Source of the DNA: Nitrospirota bacterium
GTDB lineage: Bacteria > Nitrospirota > Leptospirillia > Leptospirillales > Leptospirillaceae
Length of the DNA: 36,479 bases
Assembly (NCBI GenBank): GCA_021826965.1
Contig: JAKAYA010000019.1
Location: 1 to 36,479, forward strand
Direction: 5' to 3'
Position 1 is the stretch's first letter. The number at the start of each line of letters is the position of its first letter. Under the pieces are notes generated by a model. That model did no database searches and was not told where the DNA came from. It saw only the letters and a list, made by a program, of their open reading frames with translations. The translations under genes and the position numbers were made by a program. Shown here piece after piece: positions 24,208 through 32,604 of the stretch.

Positions 24208-25403
24208 CCTATACCTCCCATTTCCATTCGTTCGGTCCGGGCAAGGAAACGCTTGATGTTCATCGTGGCCTGGCGGATCCTGTTTTCGTTTTCCACCAGG
24301 GCGAAACGGACATAGGCATCGCCCTCCGAACCGAAACCGATTCCCGGAGAAACGCCGACCTGGGCTTCGGACATCAGGAGCTTCGCAAACTCGAGAGAAC
24401 CGAGATGCCGATGTGACAAGGGAATCCGGGCCCAGAGAAACATCGAACCCTTGGGCATCGTGACCGCCCAGCCTCCCCGGTTGAGCCCCTCCACCAGAAC
24501 CTTGCAGCGTTTTTCATATACGGAAGCGATCTGGGCCGGAACGGCGTCCATCTGATTGAGCGCAAGGATGCTGGCAATCTGGATGGGCTGGAACATTCCG
24601 TAGTCGAGATAGCTTTTCAGGCGGGTCAGCGCACCGACAATCTCACGATTCCCCACGAGGAACCCCACGCGCCACCCGGGCATGTTGTAGGACTTTGAAA
24701 GCGTGAAGAACTCGGCTCCGATTTCGCGGGCTCCCGGAACAGAGAGAAAACTCGGTGCCTTGTATCCCCCGAACGTGATATCCGCATAGGCAAGATCGTG
24801 GATCACGAAAAAATTTCTTTCATGCGCGAGGGCGACAAGTTTTTCGAAGAACCCGTCTTCGACCGTGATGGTCGTCGGATTGTGCGGGTAACAGACGAGG
24901 ACCGCCTTCGGGGATCCCCCCATCCGCTCGAAGGCTTCCATGAAATCGTCCCAGACGTTTCGTTCCGGATGCATCGGAAAATGACAGATGTCCGCCCCGG
25001 CCATGGCAAAACTGAAGGCGTGGATGGGGTATGTCGGATTCGGCACCAGAACCTTGTCCCCGCGATCGATCGTTGCAAGGGCCAGATGTGCAATCCCCTC
25101 CTTGGAACCGATGGTGACAACGGCTTCGGTATCCGGGTTCAGGGAAACGCCATAATGACGCATATACCAGGAACAGATGGCCTCCCGCAGCTTGGGAAGT
25201 CCCTTTGAAGCCGAATATCGGTGATTGCGGGGATTTCGCGCCGCCTCGACAAGTTTCTCGACGATCGGAGGGGGTGTCGGCAGATCGGGATTTCCCATGC
25301 CGAGATCGATGATGTCCTCCCCTCTCCGACGAAATTCGACTTTCATTTCGTTGACGATGTTGAACACATAGGGGGGCAGCTGATTGATGCGCTTGAATTC
25401 CAT
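24204..25403 (-). CDS. alaC: Class I aminotransferase, AlaC-type (alanine/aspartate transaminase)
   Basis: 399-residue fold-type I PLP transaminase. The PLP lysine is in TLSKSYNMPGWRVGF (Lys237). IDLGMGNPDLPTP, GLPKLREAI, VCYPHNPTT and a final substrate-binding arginine in AYVRFALVENENR are seen. The closest pattern I know is the AlaC/YfdZ glutamate-pyruvate aminotransferase group; LL-diaminopimelate aminotransferases are related and cannot be fully excluded. It is the first gene of the alaC-secreted protein-hom-thrC-apgM unit, which suggests a role in aspartate-family supply. A sigma70-like promoter lies about 110 bases upstream. Confidence 0.87.
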   Translation of the reverse strand: MEFKRINQLPPYVFNIVNEMKVEFRRRGEDIIDLGMGNPDLPTPPPIVEKLVEAARNPRNHRYSASKGLPKLREAICSWYMRHYGVSLNPDTEAVVTIGSKEGIAHLALATIDRGDKVLVPNPTYPIHAFSFAMAGADICHFPMHPERNVWDDFMEAFERMGGSPKAVLVCYPHNPTTITVEDGFFEKLVALAHERNFFVIHDLAYADITFGGYKAPSFLSVPGAREIGAEFFTLSKSYNMPGWRVGFLVGNREIVGALTRLKSYLDYGMFQPIQIASILALNQMDAVPAQIASVYEKRCKVLVEGLNRGGWAVTMPKGSMFLWARIPLSHRHLGSLEFAKLLMSEAQVGVSPGIGFGSEGDAYVRFALVENENRIRQATMNIKRFLARTERMEMGGIG

Positions 25404-25512
25404 ATTCTCCTCAAAATCCGATACCGGACAATCCTGTTCAGGACAGGGACATCTCCCTCCTTACCGGTTCACCGGGGAAGAAATGTCGGAGACATGAACA
25501 GGGTATCGCCTG

Positions 25513-25542
25513 ATTATCGCAGAAAAACAGGAATTCTTTCAA
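25513..25542 (-). promoter_or_regulatory. Sigma70-type promoter for the alaC-hom-thrC unit
   Basis: On the minus strand TTGAAA (25537-25542) and GATAAT (25513-25518) are separated by 18 bases, a near-consensus pair. It sits in the 209-base gap between the cytochrome gene and alaC and points toward alaC. The expected leader is about 100 bases. It contains a short stem CCTGT/ACAGG near 25430-25445, too weak to call an attenuator. Confidence 0.6.
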
Positions 25543-25612
25543 CAATCCTTCGCCGGGGGGTGGCGAAAGTGCGTGCCGGGACTTGACAGCAACTTCCGGA
25601 TCCGGAGGGGAT

Positions 25613-26056
25613 TCAGCGAGAGGGGGGCTGGCGATTTTCCGGAGCCGGATCCGGAAGGGAACGGATATAATGCAGGACGTCTGTAATTTGGCCCGGAGTC
25701 AGTCTGTCGGACCAGGCCGGCATATCGCCGATCCCGTTCGAGATGAGGTGAAAAAGATAGGCGTCGGACTTCCCTTTCCAAAATCCGGGACGGGTAAAGT
25801 CCGGCGTGGGAGATTTCAGGCGCCGGGAACCGACACCGTCGCCCCGCCCTCCGGTGCCGTGACAGATGGCACAATTCATCCTGTATATCTTTTTCCCGGT
25901 CTCAAGCCCACCGGTGCTCACTCCATGAGCATTTGCAGAAGAAACCGGGAAGAGAACCCCGACCGCACAAATCCATCCGAAAAGAGCGACCGTTCCTCTA
26001 CCACCGCGAAATATCCTTGTTTTCACTTCTTCCGAGACTCCTGTTCGCTTCAGCAT
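25613..26056 (-). CDS. Small periplasmic cytochrome c (class I)
   Basis: 147 residues with an N-terminal signal or anchor (about 18-43, ending SSANA) and one haem-binding site CAICH at about 62-66. A later IGDMPAWSDRLT segment gives Met112 as the likely axial ligand, and the closing helix LTPGQITDVLHYIRSL is typical of class I cytochromes. It would carry electrons in the periplasm; the partner is unknown. ATG 26056 has AAAGGG only one or two bases away. A GTG at 26026 with a more distant AGGAG is an alternative start. It stands alone, divergent from the plus-strand block. Confidence 0.87.
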   Translation of the reverse strand: MLKRTGVSEEVKTRIFRGGRGTVALFGWICAVGVLFPVSSANAHGVSTGGLETGKKIYRMNCAICHGTGGRGDGVGSRRLKSPTPDFTRPGFWKGKSDAYLFHLISNGIGDMPAWSDRLTPGQITDVLHYIRSLPDPAPENRQPPSR

Positions 26057-26141
26057 TCCCTTTAAGCCGGAACCGATCCTGAAACCATCTAATGTGTCCG
26101 ATCAGGATACACGAATTCGGGGTCTGCTTGCATCCTTGACG

Positions 26142-26154
26142 GACAGGACCTGTC
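26142..26154. promoter_or_regulatory. Perfect 13-base inverted repeat in divergent intergenic region
   Basis: GACAGG-A-CCTGTC lies between the divergent cytochrome and coiled-coil protein genes. A second, longer-spaced inverted pair, ATCCTGA (26076-26082) and TCAGGAT (26102-26108), is nearby. These could be operator sites or hairpins for either gene; no matching regulator is evident. Confidence 0.3.
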
Positions 26155-26255
26155 GTCGGTTCCGGATTGCCAAAACAAAAAAGACCATGACGAAACATGG
26201 ATTCATTTGCTAAGATGACCGGATACAAGCCTTGCCTTACGAAGGAGTTATCCCG

Positions 26256-26885
26256 TTGCGCGTATCGATCGGCTACCGAAGCATCCGTCTTTTTGCGTCA
26301 GAGCAGTGGGATCTTCTGCGAGACATCTTTGGCCGCATCGGGGAACTTGTCCGGCCACGCATCGAACTGATTCGGACACGTCTCAAGAAAAGCCGCGTCG
26401 CATCCCGGAAAGACCAGCTTCTGGAGCTTCTCGGAGAAGAGGCGTCCTCCGGTATCCGGACTTCCGGCGACTGGCTTGAACAGGTGCGCAGATCCGAGAA
26501 GGTGAAAACACTGATCAAACGGATCAATGGTCTTGAAAGACTCGAGAAGAAGTTTCGACTGGAGGCCTCCCTTCTCGAGGAAACCTCCGTCATCTGGCTT
26601 TTGACCAATCTGACCGCCGAACTGTCTTCCCGAAAACTGGAAGTCAAGGCCCACTGGATCCAGGACGGATCTTCCTTTATGGGTTTTTCCATCAACGAAG
26701 TCCGACAGGAACCGCCTTTTCCGGGAATCCTGCCTCTTTTGGCATTTCGAGGACCCCGTCCGGTCGAGTTGTCTCCGGACACACCTCTCCAGGAGAATGA
26801 CATGCTGGTGTATCTTTCTTCGACCACTGCTCCGGCTTCGCTCCGGAAAGACTCTCAGTGGCAACTGTATTCCCGGCAATCTTAA
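26256..26885 (+). CDS. Coiled-coil protein with TrkA_C-like C-terminal domain
   Basis: 209 residues from TTG 26256, which has AAGGAG eight bases upstream. The N-terminal half is charged and helical, with heptad-like stretches around 70-108. The C-terminal part, about 140-190, fits the TrkA_C (RCK_C) pattern: an F-M-G-F-S-I-N strand, ILPLLAFRGPRPVELSP, and ENDMLVYLSS at the end. That domain normally binds ligands in potassium channel or transporter regulators. No membrane segment or Rossmann domain is present, so it may be a free-standing regulatory subunit. The domain match is by eye. It is first in the plus-strand block that leads to miaB. Confidence 0.65.
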   Translation: MRVSIGYRSIRLFASEQWDLLRDIFGRIGELVRPRIELIRTRLKKSRVASRKDQLLELLGEEASSGIRTSGDWLEQVRRSEKVKTLIKRINGLERLEKKFRLEASLLEETSVIWLLTNLTAELSSRKLEVKAHWIQDGSSFMGFSINEVRQEPPFPGILPLLAFRGPRPVELSPDTPLQENDMLVYLSSTTAPASLRKDSQWQLYSRQS

Positions 26886-26909
26886 ATCAGGCCCGAAGGA
26901 GAATATCGA

Positions 26910-27485
26910 TTGGGACATGTTTTCAACCCTCGCATGGTCGAACGACTCGAAGATCCGGCCCGCCTCGAGTACCAGAATCCGGAAAAACTCCTCTCTCTCA
27001 TGAAACCGGCCGATGGGCGGGGATTCCTGGATTTCGGCGTCGGAACAGGATTCTTTGCCTTCCCTGTCTATGAACGTTTCGGAGACAGGGGTCCGTTCTT
27101 CGGGGTGGACATCCAGCCGGAAATGCTGGCCCTCCTGAAAGAAAGGAGCCTCGGGCGCTTTCGAAAAGAGGTCCTGAAACCCCTCCTGGCCGATTCCTTC
27201 CCCCTGCCCCTCGAGCCGGACAGCATCGGCCTCATCTGGATGGTCAATGTGTACCATGAACTGGACGACCGGAAAGGGACACTGTCGGAACTGAAACGAA
27301 TCCTTTCCCCGGGAGGAAGCCTCTTCCTCATCGACTGGAAGCGCGAGGAAACACCGAACGGTCCTCCCATGGAAGAGAGAGTGGCGGAAGTGGACATCTA
27401 CGACGACTTGCTCTCCGCCGGCTTCGACCGTATCCGTTCCTGGGACATCTACCCGTGGCACACGACCGTTCAGGCCGAAAAATAG
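26910..27485 (+). CDS. Class I SAM-dependent methyltransferase
   Basis: 191 residues from TTG 26910, with AAGGAG eight bases upstream. Motif I is FLDFGVGTGFFAFPV at about 39-53, and motif II has the acidic end of a GVDIQPEML strand. MVNVYHELDDRKGTLSELKRIL and LSPGGSLFLIDW follow, as in UbiE-like methyltransferases. The substrate is unknown. It could methylate a small molecule or a metalloid; nothing near it decides. The next gene begins 11 bases after its stop. Confidence 0.87.
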   Translation: MGHVFNPRMVERLEDPARLEYQNPEKLLSLMKPADGRGFLDFGVGTGFFAFPVYERFGDRGPFFGVDIQPEMLALLKERSLGRFRKEVLKPLLADSFPLPLEPDSIGLIWMVNVYHELDDRKGTLSELKRILSPGGSLFLIDWKREETPNGPPMEERVAEVDIYDDLLSAGFDRIRSWDIYPWHTTVQAEK

Positions 27486-27496
27486 GTTCGCCGATT

Positions 27497-27859
27497 TTGC
27501 CGGATTCCATCCCTTTCCGGCCCAGAAGCGGACGCCTTCGGACGGGTGGCCTCCCCTGGCTCGGACGAATGATCGACAAGGGCCGGGCCTCTCTTTCCGG
27601 AACGCTGGGAGAGTATGCATTTCCTTGCTCCATGGACCTGGATCTTCTCCGTTATCTGGGAATGGAGCCCGAAGGATTTCTCGCCCTTCTCGGACTGTAT
27701 TCCGACGACGAGCCCCTCCTGGAAGCGCTCGGCGTGGGATTGCGCTCCTCCGCCGAAAAGGGGATATGGGCAGAGGTGTTCGAGGTGCGACATGCCCGTC
27801 TCCTGAATGAACTGGACAACGAGGAACACGAAAGGATATCCAAGAACGATGAGCCATGA
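27497..27859 (+). CDS. DUF5069-type protein of unknown function
   Basis: 120 residues from a TTG at 27497, which has only a weak AGG ten bases upstream. A GTG at 27455, inside the methyltransferase gene, would add 14 residues. The family pattern is PRSGRLRTGGLPWLGRMIDKGRASLSGTLGEYAFPCSMD, positions about 9-47, which matches DUF5069 proteins as I recall them. The C-terminal part is helical and acidic. The end overlaps the miaB start. Function unknown. Confidence 0.72.
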   Translation: MPDSIPFRPRSGRLRTGGLPWLGRMIDKGRASLSGTLGEYAFPCSMDLDLLRYLGMEPEGFLALLGLYSDDEPLLEALGVGLRSSAEKGIWAEVFEVRHARLLNELDNEEHERISKNDEP

Positions 27860-29258
27860 ACCGACTCGCTCCCGACAAGACGTTTCCTCTTCCGGAAACA
27901 GCCCCAACCCTTCCGGATCCGCCTTCGAGGGACGGACCTTCTATATCAAGACCTTCGGCTGCCAGATGAACGTTCACGATTCGGAACGGATGGCCGGTCT
28001 CCTGTCCGCGGAAGGAGGGCAACCGGTCACGGAACCGGGAGCGGCCGACATCATTCTCGTCAATACCTGCACCATCCGGGACAAGGCCGATCAGAAAGCC
28101 TTGTCGGACCTCGGCCGAATCCGGCAGGTGCGAAAAGACGGCCCCGGAACGGTTCTCGCCGTCACCGGATGCATGGCCCAACGGGAAGGAGAGGAAATTT
28201 TCCGGCTCGTCCCGGACGTGGACCTGATTCTCGGACCTTCTCAGATCCGGAATCTGATCCCGCTTCTCGACACGGTATCCGGCGAACGCACACGGGTGGA
28301 CGGAACGCTCTGGCCCGTTCCCGAAATGACGACACCTCCGGCTCTTCGCCCTCCGGGGGTTTCCGCCTTCGTCACGGTGCAGGAAGGTTGCGACAAGGCC
28401 TGCGCCTATTGCGTGGTTCCGGCAACCCGGGGGGCCGAAAGAAGCCGGCCGATCGGAGACATCCTTCAGGAAGCCGAAGAGCTGGTTTCCCTGGGCTACC
28501 GTGAGATCACGCTCCTCGGGCAAAACGTCAACGGCTACGGACAAAAGGGCGATACCGCAGGGGCATCCTTTCCAGAGCTTCTCCGGCGCCTTTCCGAACT
28601 TCCGGGCCTTCTGCGCGTCCGGTTCACGACATCCCATCCCATGGACATGTCCGACGACCTGCTTGATGTCATGGGGTCCTCCTCCCGGGTCATGCCGCAT
28701 CTCCACCTTCCCGTCCAGTCCGGTTCGGACCGGATGCTGGCAAAAATGCAACGGGGATATACGCTGGAGACCTATCGACGATGGGTCGGGAAACTCCGTG
28801 AAAAAGTCCCGGGAGCGGCACTGACGACCGATCTGATCGTGGGGTTCTGTTCGGAGACGGAGGAGGACTTTGAACAGACACTGTCTGTTGTCGACGAATT
28901 CCGGTTCGACGGCGCCTTCTCGTTCATTTACTCCCCCCGGCCCTCGACACCGGCGCATGCCTGGGGGGACATTCCTCCCCGGCAGGTGAGCGTCGAGCGA
29001 CTGGAACGCCTTCAAAAACGGATTGAACAGCAGGCGATGGAGCGAAACCAGACGCTCGTCGGCTCGGACGTGGAAATCCTGACCGAAAAATGGGACCCCG
29101 AAACCCGGATCGCTGTCGGCCGGACACCCCAGTTCCTGACTGTTCGCGCCGCAGTCGCCCCGGAAGATGCCGATCCCGCTCTGGGAAGCCTGCTTCCAGT
29201 CCGGATCGAACAGGCTGCCAGGGCGGGCTTGAAGGGAAAAGCCCTACCGCATGCGTAA
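27849..29258 (+). CDS. miaB: tRNA-2-methylthio-N6-dimethylallyladenosine synthase
   Basis: 469-residue radical-SAM methylthiotransferase that adds a methylthio group to i6A37 of tRNAs. The N-terminal UPF0004 domain binds one iron-sulfur cluster through Cys38 (FGCQMN), Cys74 (NTCTIR) and Cys108 (TGCMAQ). The radical-SAM cluster is CDKACAYC, Cys181, Cys185 and Cys188. A TRAM domain closes the protein. The FGCQMN and HLPVQSGS patterns are those of MiaB rather than RimO or MtaB. I choose ATG 27849, overlapping the previous gene by 11 bases; an earlier ATG at 27807 lies deeper inside it. The first 30 residues are poorly conserved. Confidence 0.94.
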   Translation: MSHEPTRSRQDVSSSGNSPNPSGSAFEGRTFYIKTFGCQMNVHDSERMAGLLSAEGGQPVTEPGAADIILVNTCTIRDKADQKALSDLGRIRQVRKDGPGTVLAVTGCMAQREGEEIFRLVPDVDLILGPSQIRNLIPLLDTVSGERTRVDGTLWPVPEMTTPPALRPPGVSAFVTVQEGCDKACAYCVVPATRGAERSRPIGDILQEAEELVSLGYREITLLGQNVNGYGQKGDTAGASFPELLRRLSELPGLLRVRFTTSHPMDMSDDLLDVMGSSSRVMPHLHLPVQSGSDRMLAKMQRGYTLETYRRWVGKLREKVPGAALTTDLIVGFCSETEEDFEQTLSVVDEFRFDGAFSFIYSPRPSTPAHAWGDIPPRQVSVERLERLQKRIEQQAMERNQTLVGSDVEILTEKWDPETRIAVGRTPQFLTVRAAVAPEDADPALGSLLPVRIEQAARAGLKGKALPHA

Positions 29259-29288
29259 TCATCGGGTTGCCGGTTTCGGGATGCATGC

Positions 29289-30425
29289 ATGAAAATCATC
29301 CACCGCTATCTCTTCTTCGAACTCCTTCCGCCGTTTGTGATCGGACTCCTGGTGCTGGTCGTCCTGATTCTGACCCAGCAAACGTTGATGATCATGAACC
29401 TTCTCGTCAACAAGGGTCTCTCCATTCCAACCGTCCTGCGCCTGGTCCTGATGATCTTTCCCCAGTTTCTGACGATGATCATCCCCGTCTCGGTACTCGC
29501 GGCATCGACGGCGACCTTCAACCGGTTCGCTTCCGACGGGGAAATCACCGCCCTCAAGGCTTCCGGAATCGGCTTGTCCCGTCTGCTGTGGCCTCTCGTA
29601 TTTTTTGCCTTTCTCGGATACCTCGGCAGCTTCTACATGTCTCTCAAGGCACAGGAGACCCAGGGCATGTCCCTCCAGGAAATGATTTCAACGGTTCTCA
29701 AAAAGAAAATGTCCCTGGGCATCCGACCCCAGGTCTTCAACAACTTCATGGACCGTTTCGTCATCTATGTCGACCGGATGCCAACCTTTTCCCGCATGCA
29801 GGGGGTTTTCATCTATCAGGAAGGGAAGGGCAAAGCCCCCTCCACCGTCATCATGGCCCGGGAAGGTTCTCTGATGAACGAACGGAACGGCCGTCCGGGC
29901 ATCCGGATACAGCTTCGATCCGGCACACTGCTCCAGGGAGGTGCCGCCCGCCAGTTTGTAAGATTTTCTTCCTACGATCTGACAATCTTCGGACAATCCT
30001 CCGGATCGACGGAAAAACCACCGACGATTCGCGACCTTGAAAAAGCGATCGCCCTCTCCCCCAACCCGGACGTCTCCCTTCTCCGGGCGCTCGAAGATCG
30101 CTACAAGAACTACACCTATCCGTTTTCCTGCCTGATCTTCGCTTTTCTTGGCATTCCCTTCGGAATCTATGCCAAGAGATCCGGCAGGCTCGCCGGATTC
30201 GTGTTCGCCACGGCTTCCGTGATCTTTTTTTACATCCTGAACACCGTGGACGACCTGATGGTTGCCCGCCGCCTCATGAACCCCTTTGTGGCCTCCCTGG
30301 TGCCGGACCTGGTTTTGGGAACCATCATGATTTTTCTTCTGGTGATGGTATTCCGGGAAATCTCCCTTTCAATTTCCCTGCCTTCCCTTTCCGGCTTTCT
30401 GAAAGGCGGTTCCGCGCGTCCATGA
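29289..30425 (+). CDS. lptF: LPS export permease LptF
   Basis: 378-residue inner-membrane protein of the YjgP/YjgQ family. With LptG and the LptB ATPase it extracts LPS and feeds it to LptC and LptA. Three membrane segments precede a periplasmic beta-jellyroll region (about 125-255), and three more follow it. The start pattern MKIIHRYLFFELLPPF and the ALKASGIGLSRLL coupling helix are typical. Its stop overlaps lptG by four bases (ATGA). LptB is not in the window. A Gram-negative envelope is implied together with lpxA. Confidence 0.92.
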   Translation: MKIIHRYLFFELLPPFVIGLLVLVVLILTQQTLMIMNLLVNKGLSIPTVLRLVLMIFPQFLTMIIPVSVLAASTATFNRFASDGEITALKASGIGLSRLLWPLVFFAFLGYLGSFYMSLKAQETQGMSLQEMISTVLKKKMSLGIRPQVFNNFMDRFVIYVDRMPTFSRMQGVFIYQEGKGKAPSTVIMAREGSLMNERNGRPGIRIQLRSGTLLQGGAARQFVRFSSYDLTIFGQSSGSTEKPPTIRDLEKAIALSPNPDVSLLRALEDRYKNYTYPFSCLIFAFLGIPFGIYAKRSGRLAGFVFATASVIFFYILNTVDDLMVARRLMNPFVASLVPDLVLGTIMIFLLVMVFREISLSISLPSLSGFLKGGSARP

Positions 30426-31510
30426 GGATCCTGACGCGGTATATCGCTTCCGAACTCTTCAAGATCTTTCTCCTGTGCTTCGTGTCTCTCGAAGCGATCT
30501 ACGGAGTTATCGATTCGGTCGAAAAGATCAAGGACTTCCTCAGCCATCATGCCGCCCTTCCCCTGATCGGGGAATATTTTTTTTACCGGGCCATCGAGGT
30601 GAGCTTTCGGGTACTGCCCATGTCCGGCCTGCTGGCGACTCTTCTGACGCTGGGCATCCTGTCCAAGAACCACGAACTGACCGCGATCCGGGCGGCCGGA
30701 ATCAGCCTTGTCAAGGCGACGAAGCCTTTTCTGGCCCTCGGCCTTCTCGTTTCCCTGCTGTCGATCTCCATGAATTACGAACTGGTCCCCTACTCTTACC
30801 AGATGACCGACTATATCAAGGATGTCCGGATCGACCAGGGAAGAACCGGAAAGGTGACCTTCGAGCTCGACAACGTCTGGTTCCGGCACGGGAACCGGGA
30901 CATCTATGGCGCCCGCACCATCCGGGACGGAGGCAGCGAGCTCGACCGGGTCGTGCTTTACCATCTGGACCGGACCTTCCATTTGAAATGGCAGATCGAG
31001 GCCAGGGCGTTGACTTACCGGCAGGGCCGATGGTTTTTTCAAAACGGGCAAAAGACGCTCTTCCTGCCGGACGGTTCCCTCCGGATGCTCTCCTTTCGGG
31101 AGACGGACACGACCCTGACCCGGAGGCCGGTGGATTTCACCTATGAAAAAACACGCATGACGCACCTTTCCTATCCCGAACTCGACCGCTATATTTCTCT
31201 TCTTGAAAAAAGCCATCTTCCCCGGGAAAAATACGAGGTGACCCGCGATGCCATGATCGCCTTTCCGATCGCCGCCTTTCTGATGGTTCTGATGGCGATC
31301 CCTTTCGGGATACGGGAAGGCCGGCAGGTCGGAATTGCCAAAGGGTTCGGGATCAGCCTTCTGTTGTCCATGTCCTACTGGACCATCTATTCCCTCGGTC
31401 TGGCATTGGGAAAGGGCGGCGTGCTTCTTCCGTGGATCAGCGCCTGGTTTGCGAACATGATCGTCTTTTTCGTGAGCGTCTCGCTGTTTTTGCTCTTGAA
31501 CCGTTCCTGA
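30422..31510 (+). CDS. lptG: LPS export permease LptG
   Basis: 362-residue second permease subunit of the LPS exporter. It shows the same layout as LptF: N-terminal helices beginning RILTRYIASELFKIF, the AIRAAGISLVKATKPF coupling segment, a periplasmic domain at about 135-265, and C-terminal helices with AIPFGIREGR and a final FFVSVSLFLLL. Translation is coupled to lptF. The hemH start follows after ten bases with an AAGGAG-like site, so these belong to one transcript. Confidence 0.92.
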   Translation: MRILTRYIASELFKIFLLCFVSLEAIYGVIDSVEKIKDFLSHHAALPLIGEYFFYRAIEVSFRVLPMSGLLATLLTLGILSKNHELTAIRAAGISLVKATKPFLALGLLVSLLSISMNYELVPYSYQMTDYIKDVRIDQGRTGKVTFELDNVWFRHGNRDIYGARTIRDGGSELDRVVLYHLDRTFHLKWQIEARALTYRQGRWFFQNGQKTLFLPDGSLRMLSFRETDTTLTRRPVDFTYEKTRMTHLSYPELDRYISLLEKSHLPREKYEVTRDAMIAFPIAAFLMVLMAIPFGIREGRQVGIAKGFGISLLLSMSYWTIYSLGLALGKGGVLLPWISAWFANMIVFFVSVSLFLLLNRS

Positions 31511-31520
31511 AGGAGATCCG

Positions 31521-32591
31521 ATGCCCCTGAACAGCCCTGCATCCCACAAGAAGACCCGAGGGGTCCTTCTCTTCAACCTGGGGGGCCCCGAAACCCTGGA
31601 TGACGTTTACCCTTTTCTCCTGAACCTTTTCTCGGATCCGGACATCTTTCGGGTACCGCGCCTGATCCAGCCTGCGATCGCCCGGGTGATCGCGCGTCGC
31701 CGTGCCCCAAAGAGCCGGGAGTACTATCGACAGATCGGCGGCGGATCCCCCTTGAAAAAGATCACCGAAGAACAGGCCCGATTGCTGGAAGATGTCCTGA
31801 ACAAAGATCCGTCAGAAGAGTTCTGGAAAGTGCAGGTCGCGATGCGCTATGCCCCGCCGCGCGTTTCCGGCGCACTCGGAGAACTCGTGAAAGCCGGGGC
31901 CGAAGAACTGGTTTTTTTGCCTCTCTATCCCCAACGATCGAGGACCACGACCGGCTCATCCTTTCGGGAAGCTATGGCCATGGCAAAAAAAATCGCCCCG
32001 GGCCTTCCCGTCCGGAGCATTCCCTCCTGGCCCACTTATCCCCCCTACCTCCATGCGCTGGCCGAAACAGTCGGAGACTCCCTCGGAAAAATTCCCGCGG
32101 ACGAGCCCGTCCACATTCTCTTCTCCGCTCACGGCATTCCGGAATTTCTCGTGACGAGGGAAAAGGATCCGTACGAAGCCGATACCCAAACAACCGTTTC
32201 TGCAGTCATGGAGCTTCTTCGCACCTTGCATCCCGAACGCGCCCTGATCCACCATCTGGCTTACCAGAGCCGGGTCGGCCCCCTCAAATGGCTCGGTCCG
32301 GAAACCCGTCTCGAGCTTTCCCGACTGGCCGGAGAGGGTGTCCGGAATCTGGTCATGGTGCCGGTCAGTTTCGTCTCGGACCACCAGGAGACGCTCTACG
32401 AGATGGACATTCTTTACGGTCGGATGACCCGGGAACTCGGATACCGGACCTTTCTTCGTGCACCTTCCCTGAACACACGTCCTTCTTTCATCCGGGCCCT
32501 GGCATCCCTCCTCCGGGAACCATCGGGTGCGCCGTGTCCGGCCGCTTCCTGCTCCTGCGCGTGCGGCGCCTGCCCGGACCGGACCGACTGA
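31521..32591 (+). CDS. hemH: Ferrochelatase with a cysteine-rich C-terminal tail
   Basis: 356-residue enzyme inserting ferrous iron into a porphyrin at the end of haem synthesis. Seen are LLFNLGGPETLDDVYPFL near the N-terminus, FLPLYPQRSRTTTGS, the catalytic-histidine segment LFSAHGIPEFL, and YQSRVGPLKWLGP. The last 20 residues hold five cysteines (about 339, 344, 346, 348 and 351), spaced CX4CXCXCX2C. Some ferrochelatases bind a [2Fe-2S] cluster, but in known bacterial cases the cysteines are arranged differently, so cluster or metal binding here is inference. The ATG 31521 has AAGGAG upstream. The haem supply fits the two cytochrome-type proteins in the window. Confidence 0.93.
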   Translation: MPLNSPASHKKTRGVLLFNLGGPETLDDVYPFLLNLFSDPDIFRVPRLIQPAIARVIARRRAPKSREYYRQIGGGSPLKKITEEQARLLEDVLNKDPSEEFWKVQVAMRYAPPRVSGALGELVKAGAEELVFLPLYPQRSRTTTGSSFREAMAMAKKIAPGLPVRSIPSWPTYPPYLHALAETVGDSLGKIPADEPVHILFSAHGIPEFLVTREKDPYEADTQTTVSAVMELLRTLHPERALIHHLAYQSRVGPLKWLGPETRLELSRLAGEGVRNLVMVPVSFVSDHQETLYEMDILYGRMTRELGYRTFLRAPSLNTRPSFIRALASLLREPSGAPCPAASCSCACGACPDRTD

Positions 32592-32604
32592 GGAGATCAA
32601 TCCT

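Noticed and set aside
26298-29015. 905-codon minus-strand open frame
   Set aside because: It is antisense to the TrkA_C-like, methyltransferase, DUF5069 and miaB genes, with no recognisable domains.
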